Source: LMUY01 sp965276785
GTDB taxonomy: Bacteria > Pseudomonadota > Alphaproteobacteria > Acetobacterales > Acetobacteraceae
Length of the DNA: 64,000 nucleotides
Direction of reading: 5' to 3'
Assembly (NCBI GenBank): GCA_965276785.1
Contig: OZ255629.1
Location: forward strand, 620,001-684,000
Position 1 is the stretch's first letter, and each line of letters starts with the position of its first letter. Shown in pieces: positions 59,148 through 64,000 of the stretch. Both the position numbers and the translations under genes were made by a program. Below the pieces are notes generated by a model that saw nothing but the letters and a program-made list of their open reading frames with translations, did no database searches and had not been told where the DNA came from.

Positions 59148-60017
59148 TCATATCACCGTCTTCTGCAAACCACCCTCAATCTTTGTGTATCGAACCGTGT
59201 GGTCCAGCACCCGCCGGCTCAGGTGGCGCAGCTCAAGGAAGTCCGCATTCTCGCGCGCGGGCTTGTAGACGGCGAACGAGCGCAGGATCGGCAGCGTGGC
59301 GGCCGATTCGAGCGGCCCGGTGAAGGTGTCGGCATAGCGGCCGAACTCCGGATGCGCCGCCAGCACCGCCATTTGCTCCGCGCTGGCGAAAAAGCACCCG
59401 GCATGCGCGTTTTCCACCCGCCGGAAGGTGAAGGCGCGCCCGAACGCGGTCGCGATCAGCCGGGGACGCACGTGAATGTCCTGCAGCGCCGCCGCAGCCG
59501 CCGGGTCGGTGAGGTTGCCGTCGATGTAGAGCTTCGGCACCGGGCCGTCCGACACCTCGAACCGGTTGGGCTGGAGCAACGCGCCCAATTCGGCAAAGCT
59601 CTGGTTGAACCAGGCGAGCTTGTCGAACCACAGCGGGTCCGCCAGTTCGCAGTCGTCTTCCAGGAAGCCATACCAGTCGAACCGCCCCAAATTGGCCTTC
59701 AACAGCGCCTGGCACGCGAAGCCCAGCAGCCGCGGCGGCAGGGTGGTGCGCTCATGATGCACCAGGTCCGGCGGCAGCGTGTCCACCAGGTGCCGGTCTG
59801 CCGTGGTGACGACGGCGACCGCCAGCCCGGCATGGCCGGTGTTGCAAGCGAGGTCGTCTTGCCCGTGCAGCCGATGCCCGGTGCCGAACGTCTGGTGCAG
59901 CCCCGCCACGCAGCGCCGCAGCGCCGCCCCCCGCTCGGCCGCGTCCCCGCTCTCGGAGCCGTAGCGGCCGCCCGGCACATGCAGCAACGCGTGCGGAATG
60001 GTGATCAGGATTCTCAC
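59148..60017 (-). CDS. Conserved protein of unknown function, possible GT-A-like fold
   Basis: 289 residues. The start RILITIPHALLHVPGG is like an enzyme strand-loop, and WYGFLEDDCELADPLWFDKL has the acidic cluster of nucleotide-sugar-dependent glycosyltransferases. No signal peptide or membrane helix. Seven bases before the decarboxylase, so the two proteins may act in one pathway. Glycosyltransferase is a guess. Confidence 0.55.
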   Translation of the reverse strand: MRILITIPHALLHVPGGRYGSESGDAAERGAALRRCVAGLHQTFGTGHRLHGQDDLACNTGHAGLAVAVVTTADRHLVDTLPPDLVHHERTTLPPRLLGFACQALLKANLGRFDWYGFLEDDCELADPLWFDKLAWFNQSFAELGALLQPNRFEVSDGPVPKLYIDGNLTDPAAAAALQDIHVRPRLIATAFGRAFTFRRVENAHAGCFFASAEQMAVLAAHPEFGRYADTFTGPLESAATLPILRSFAVYKPARENADFLELRHLSRRVLDHTVRYTKIEGGLQKTVI

Positions 60018-60070
60018 GCCGCCAGCCTAACGGCGATGCAGCGCCGCCAGAAGGCGCTATGGTGGCGCCC

Positions 60071-61447
60071 ATGTTCAGCACCACGCTTGGCACCACGCGC
60101 CACAGCTTTGCCGATCTGGCCACTCTGCTCGCCCGCGCCACGCCGCATCGCAGCGGCGATGCCCTGGCCGGCCTGGCCGCGGACTCGGCCGAGCAGCGCG
60201 TCGCCGCCCAGATGGCGCTGGCCGACCTGCCCTTGCGCCGCCTGCTGGACGACCCGGTGGTCCCCTACGAGACCGACGAGGTCACCCGCCTGATCTGCGA
60301 CACGCATGACGCCATAGCCTTCGCCCCCGTTGCCCACCTCACCGTGGGTGGGCTGCGCGATTGGCTGCTGTCCGACGCCGCCACCACCGAAGCGCTAGCC
60401 GCACTCGCGCCGGGCCTTACCCCCGAGATGGCCGCCGCCGTCAGCAAGCTGTGCCGCCTGCAGGACCTGATGCTGATCGCCGCCCGCTGCCGCGTCACCG
60501 CTCGCTTCCGCACCACGGTGGGCCTGCCGGGCCGCCTGTCCGTGCGCCTGCAGCCCAACCACCCGACCGACGACCCGGCCGGGATCGCCGCCGCCATCCT
60601 GGACGGCCTGCTGCTCGGCGCCGGCGACGCGGTGATCGGCATCAACCCGGCCAGCGACAGCCCGGAGCGCACCCACAGCCTGCTTTGCATGCTGGAGGAG
60701 GCGCGCACCAAGCTCGCCATCCCCACGCAAAGCTGCGTGCTCGCCCATGTCACCACCACGCTCGAGCTGATCCGCCGCCGCTCCCCGGTCGACCTGGTGT
60801 TCCAATCCATCGGCGGCACCGAGGGCACCAATCGCTCCTTCGGCATCGACCTCGCTTTGCTGGCGGAAGCGCGCGAGGCGGCCCTGGCGCTGGGCCGCGG
60901 CACGGTGGGCGACAACGTGATGTATTTCGAGACCGGCCAGGGCAGCGCGCTCTCCGCCGGCGCCCATCATGGCGTGGATCAGCAGACGCTGGAAGCCCGC
61001 GCCTATGCCGTGGCGCGCCATTTCCGCCCCTTGTTGGTGAATACGGTGGTGGGGTTCATCGGCCCGGAATACCTAGCCTGTGGCAAGCAGATCATCCGCG
61101 CCGGGCTAGAGGACCATTTCTGCGGCAAGCTGCTCGGCGTGCCAATGGGTTGCGACGTCTGCTACACCAACCACGCCGAGGCCGACGCCGATGATATGGA
61201 CGGGCTGCTCGCGATGCTGGTGGCCGCTGGGGTGAACTTCGTGATGGGCGTGCCGGGCGCCGACGACATCATGCTCGGCTATCAAAGCACCTCGTTCCAC
61301 GACGCGATGGCGATGCGCGAGTTGTTCGGCCGCCGCCCTGCGCCGGAGTTCGAGGCCTGGCTGGCCCGCCAAGGCCTGCTGGACGGCGCCGGCCGGGTCC
61401 GCCCCGCCGGTCTGCCTGCGCCGATGCGCGCTTTGCTGCCGTCGTGA
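60071..61447 (+). CDS. eutB: Ethanolamine ammonia-lyase heavy chain
   Basis: 458 residues from ATG 60071. EutB landmarks: VGLPGRLSVRLQPNHP, DAVIGINPASDSPERT, FQSIGGTEGTN, YFETGQGSALSAGAHHG and GVPMGCDVCYTNHAEAD. Together with EutC and adenosylcobalamin it splits ethanolamine to acetaldehyde and ammonia. Divergent from the unknown gene at 60017. No microcompartment genes are linked. Confidence 0.97.
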   Translation: MFSTTLGTTRHSFADLATLLARATPHRSGDALAGLAADSAEQRVAAQMALADLPLRRLLDDPVVPYETDEVTRLICDTHDAIAFAPVAHLTVGGLRDWLLSDAATTEALAALAPGLTPEMAAAVSKLCRLQDLMLIAARCRVTARFRTTVGLPGRLSVRLQPNHPTDDPAGIAAAILDGLLLGAGDAVIGINPASDSPERTHSLLCMLEEARTKLAIPTQSCVLAHVTTTLELIRRRSPVDLVFQSIGGTEGTNRSFGIDLALLAEAREAALALGRGTVGDNVMYFETGQGSALSAGAHHGVDQQTLEARAYAVARHFRPLLVNTVVGFIGPEYLACGKQIIRAGLEDHFCGKLLGVPMGCDVCYTNHAEADADDMDGLLAMLVAAGVNFVMGVPGADDIMLGYQSTSFHDAMAMRELFGRRPAPEFEAWLARQGLLDGAGRVRPAGLPAPMRALLPS

Positions 61448-62169
61448 CCAATTCCCCCGCTTCTGATCCATGGGAGCGCATCCGCCCGCTCACCGCCGCC
61501 CGCATCGGCCTCTCTCGCAGCGGCGCCTCGCTCGCCACCGCCCCGCTGTTGGCATTACGCCTGGCCCATGCCCGCGCCCGCGATGCTGTGCACGCCGCCC
61601 TGGACGAGCCGGCGCTGCTCGCCGCGTGCGGCCCGGCCGTGGTGGTGAACAGCGCCGCGGCAGACCGCGCCGAGTATCTGCTCCGCCCCGACTTGGGTCG
61701 CCGCCTTTCACCCGGGACCGCGCTGCCCCAGGGCGGCCACGACCTGGTGCTGGTGGTGGCGGACGGCCTCTCCGCCACCGCCGTGCAGCGGCACGCCCCG
61801 CCCTTGCTGGCTGCCTTGCGCCCGCTGCTTGCCGGATGGCGCCTGGCCCCGCTGGTGGTGGTGCGGCAAGGCCGGGTGGCGATAGGGGACGCGGTGGCGC
61901 TGGCCACCGGGTCCGCCGCAGTGGCGGTTTTCATCGGCGAGCGGCCCGGCCTGTCCGCCCCGGACAGCCTGGGTGCTTATCTCACCTGGCAACCCCGGCC
62001 GGACACGATGGACGCGGACCGCAACTGCGTCTCCAACATCCGCGCCGGCGGCTTGGCTCCAGGCGACGCCGCTCTCCGCATCGCGTGGCTGCTCGCGGCG
62101 ATGCGCTCCACCAACCGCTCCGGCGTTGCGCTCAAGGACGAAACGCAAGCGCTCCTGACACCACCTTAA
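61444..62169 (+). CDS. eutC: Ethanolamine ammonia-lyase light chain
   Basis: 241 residues from GTG 61444 (GTGA with eutB). The B12-binding subunit shows RIGLSRSGASLATAPLLALRLAHARARDAV, split around the substrate pocket, and the C-terminal NCVSNIRAGGLAPGDAA. Completes the EutBC enzyme. The reactivating factor EutA is not next to it. Confidence 0.95.
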   Translation: MTNSPASDPWERIRPLTAARIGLSRSGASLATAPLLALRLAHARARDAVHAALDEPALLAACGPAVVVNSAAADRAEYLLRPDLGRRLSPGTALPQGGHDLVLVVADGLSATAVQRHAPPLLAALRPLLAGWRLAPLVVVRQGRVAIGDAVALATGSAAVAVFIGERPGLSAPDSLGAYLTWQPRPDTMDADRNCVSNIRAGGLAPGDAALRIAWLLAAMRSTNRSGVALKDETQALLTPP

Positions 62170-62185
62170 GCAAGAGACAGCTCGC

Positions 62186-62830
62186 ATGACCGACCCCGCC
62201 GCCCGAGACGCCATCTGCCGCCTCGGCGCCAGCATTTTTGCGCGTGGCCTCACCTTCGGCACCTCCGGCAACATTAGTGTCCGCCTGGAGGGTGGCGGAT
62301 GGCTGCTGACGCCCACCAACGCATCGCTCGGCGAGCTCGACCCCGCGCGCCTCACCCATCTCGACGAGGAGGGCCGGGTGATCTCCGGCGATGCCCCGAC
62401 CAAGGAAGCGTTCCTGCACCGGGTGATGTACGAAGGCCGCTGCGATGCCCAGGCCGTCGTCCACCTGCACTCGACGCACTCGGTTGCCGTCTCCTGCCTG
62501 GCCGATATCGACCCGGCGGATGTGCTGCCGCCGATCACCGCCTACTACATCATGCGTATCGGCCGCCTGCCGCTGGTGCCGTATTTCCCCCCGGGCGACC
62601 GCCGCTTGGCCGAAGCCGTGCGCCCGTTGGTGGGCAAGCACCATGCTGTGCTGCTGGCCAACCATGGCCCCGTTGTGGCGGGGACCTCGCTGGCCGCGGC
62701 ATCTGGCGCCATGGAGGAGCTAGAAGAGACCGCCCGGCTGTTCCTGCTGCTGCAGGGCCGCCGGACGCGATACCTCGACCCTGGCCAGGTGAACGCGTTG
62801 CTGGCTACCCCCAATCCGGCGCGCGGCTAG
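62186..62830 (+). CDS. Class II aldolase, 3-oxo-tetronate 4-phosphate decarboxylase (OtnC)-like
   Basis: 214 residues. The aldolase II metal site is HLHSTHS plus a downstream His in LLANHGPVV; the start GTSGNISVRLEGGGWLLTPT is typical. OtnC-like members split 3-oxo-tetronate 4-phosphate. It begins 16 bases after eutC. The two bases of its stop are shared with the convergent oxidoreductase (CTAG at 62827-62830). Confidence 0.85.
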   Translation: MTDPAARDAICRLGASIFARGLTFGTSGNISVRLEGGGWLLTPTNASLGELDPARLTHLDEEGRVISGDAPTKEAFLHRVMYEGRCDAQAVVHLHSTHSVAVSCLADIDPADVLPPITAYYIMRIGRLPLVPYFPPGDRRLAEAVRPLVGKHHAVLLANHGPVVAGTSLAAASGAMEELEETARLFLLLQGRRTRYLDPGQVNALLATPNPARG

Positions 62831-63816
62831 GCCGCGATCAGGCCACTGCCGCGCATTAGAGCGGCCGAGGCGGTCATCGACTCGGTGACCGCCAAAGCGG
62901 CGGCAAGTGCCCGGCGGCCGGCGGCCGCATCGACCAGGACGGGCGCGCCGTCCAAGCAAGCAGCGACAAAGGCTGCGTGCTCGGCGGCCATGGCATCGCC
63001 GTCGTTCCAAGAGATCGCTTCGCGCTTGAAGCCGCCGGCGCCGGGGAGCGGAATACCGTTATCGCGGCCGATCATCACGAGCTCGCGGGCACCGAAATCC
63101 GCCGAGAGGTAGCCCTCCTGCGAGAACAGCCGCATGCGGCGCTCCGTTTTGATCGAGATGCGGCTGGCCGTGATGCTCGCAACGCAGCCATTGGCAAAGC
63201 GGACCCGGGCGTTGGCGATGTCCTCCGAGGCGGAGGATACGGCGGCGCCGAGCGCATCGACGCCAACCATCTCGCTGTCAACCAGCGAGAGCACCAAGTC
63301 AAGGTCATGGATCATCAGGTCCAGGATCACCGAGACATCGGTACCACGGGGTTTGTAGGGCGCGATCCGGGTGGCTTCGATATAAAGCGGCCGGCTGATG
63401 CGGCTGCGAATGGCTGCGTGCTCGGCGGAAAAGCGCAGCAGGTGGCCCACCTGCAACACGCGGGAGCGGGAGGCTGCGAGCGCCGCCAAAGCGTCGGCCT
63501 GGGCGATCGTGGCGGCGACCGGCTTTTCCACCAGCACGTGGCAGCCGGCCTCGAGCGCCTGAGCGGCCAACTCATGGTGGTATTCCGCCGGGGCGGCGAT
63601 GACGACGGCGTCACAGGCCGCAAGCAAGTCGGGCAACGCCTTGGCAGGGGCGCAGACCTCGCGGCCGACACTCGCCACGCGGACGTTGTCCGGGTCGTAG
63701 AGCCCGACCAGTTCGGCGCGGGGGGACGCGGCGACCTTATGCGCATGGAAGCGGCCGAAATGGCCGACGCCAACCACCCCCATCCGCAACCGCCCGGCGG
63801 CTGTGCTCGTATTCAT
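62827..63816 (-). CDS. Gfo/Idh/MocA family oxidoreductase
   Basis: About 329 residues from ATG 63816; upstream in-frame starts at 63828 and 63852 exist. Rossmann GVVGVGHFGRFHAHK, signature VLVEKPVA near residue 90, and LDLMIHDLDLVLSL in the substrate domain. Close in style to UDP-GlcNAc 3-dehydrogenase (GnnA)-type members, but the substrate cannot be confirmed. Divergent from secD. Confidence 0.88.
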   Translation of the reverse strand: MNTSTAAGRLRMGVVGVGHFGRFHAHKVAASPRAELVGLYDPDNVRVASVGREVCAPAKALPDLLAACDAVVIAAPAEYHHELAAQALEAGCHVLVEKPVAATIAQADALAALAASRSRVLQVGHLLRFSAEHAAIRSRISRPLYIEATRIAPYKPRGTDVSVILDLMIHDLDLVLSLVDSEMVGVDALGAAVSSASEDIANARVRFANGCVASITASRISIKTERRMRLFSQEGYLSADFGARELVMIGRDNGIPLPGAGGFKREAISWNDGDAMAAEHAAFVAACLDGAPVLVDAAAGRRALAAALAVTESMTASAALMRGSGLIAA

Positions 63817-63904
63817 GCCGGCGAGCATAGCATGGGCGGCCCGGGGTTGCATCGCCCCTGCCCCCTCGGCATAGACACCCGCTTGCTGGAGTCACTTGTC
63901 CGCC

Positions 63905-64000
63905 ATGCTGTATTTCGGTCGGCTGAAGACCGCATCTATTCTCATCGTGTGCCTGCTTGGGGCGCTGGTGTGTTTGCCGAACTTGCTGCCGCGCCCGGCG
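63905..64000 (+). CDS. secD: Protein translocase subunit SecD, cut off by window edge
   Basis: The first 32 codons from ATG 63905 read MLYFGRLKTASILI and continue to LPNLLPRP, the conserved SecD N-terminus with its first membrane helix. The remainder lies beyond the window. SecD with SecF and YajC helps SecYEG export proteins. Confidence 0.85.
   Translation, partial: MLYFGRLKTASILIVCLLGALVCLPNLLPRPA

Noticed and set aside
59076..60293. 405-codon open frame on the plus strand
   Set aside because: Runs antisense to the decarboxylase start and unknown gene and out of frame into eutB; no domain.
1..64000. CRISPR arrays, insertion sequences, prophage
   Set aside because: No regularly spaced repeats, no transposase or integrase motifs and no phage structural genes were seen on either strand.

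Overview
This 64 kb window is GC-rich chromosomal DNA from an alphaproteobacterium, most likely a member of the Acetobacteraceae/Rhodospirillales. The evidence is the gene content: ATP12 chaperone, an NDUFS4-type complex I subunit, EipB/DUF1849, TerY-type vWA genes, DinB with an N-terminal zinc ribbon, and xseB-dxs. A 5'-truncated carotenoid 1,2-hydratase (crtC) at the left edge suggests a carotenoid-producing, possibly phototrophic relative such as Rhodopila. The taxonomic call is an inference from gene families; no rRNA is present. I saw no insertion sequence, prophage or CRISPR array.

Layout. 1-5.8 kb: crtC end, a TetR regulator divergent from an HSL-type alpha/beta hydrolase, then a sugar-metabolism trio (Gfo/Idh/MocA oxidoreductase, TIM-barrel isomerase/epimerase, cupin) closed by a stem-loop. 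6.2-14.3 kb: a tightly overlapping six-gene operon of response regulator, sensor kinase, outer-membrane lipoprotein, membrane-fusion protein, RND pump and, unexpectedly, an Ogt-type DNA alkyl-repair protein; a decayed EamA-transporter fragment follows. 14.5-24 kb: hybrid histidine kinase, CurA-like reductase, replicative helicase dnaB, an orphan coxG-coxD pair, a RodZ-C-domain protein without the usual HTH, and a TAXI-type binding protein. 24-30 kb (minus strand): maeB, galU, phosphomannomutase/phosphoglucomutase, deaminase and pyrF. 30-37 kb: tRNA-Leu, lipB, an AEC transporter, a vWA/PP2C/kinase-HhH triad (TerY-P type), acuC-like deacetylase and a DUF192 protein. 37-38.4 kb: a toxin-first toxin-antitoxin pair with two operator palindromes, then tRNA-Pro, NDUFS4-like gene, tRNA-Arg and tRNA-Thr. 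38.5-47 kb (minus): a run of overlapping genes trpB-trpA-accD-rluC-asmA-ATP12-acyP, and a GT39 glycosyltransferase. 47.3-47.9 kb: two divergent paralogous tiny lipoproteins with a third degenerate copy between them. 48-57 kb: cytochrome b561, xseB-dxs, a membrane protein/winged-helix pair, tusA with a frameshifted histone-deacetylase-like gene, ROK kinase-dinB, a PhaR-like remnant, DUF2218 plus a His-rich PadR regulator, and eipB. 57.4-64 kb: a small orphan protein, a PLP decarboxylase with an unknown partner, eutBC, a class II aldolase, a second Gfo/Idh/MocA enzyme and the start of secD.

Most genes are in short operons with 4-base start/stop overlaps (ATGA, GTGA and, repeatedly, TTGA), so several true starts are GTG or TTG and are set here by the overlap. 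The features that most deserve a second look are the vWA/PP2C/kinase triad with its flanking AGTGA-N6-TCACT palindromes, the locally amplified small-lipoprotein family, and the alkyl-repair gene coupled to an efflux operon.
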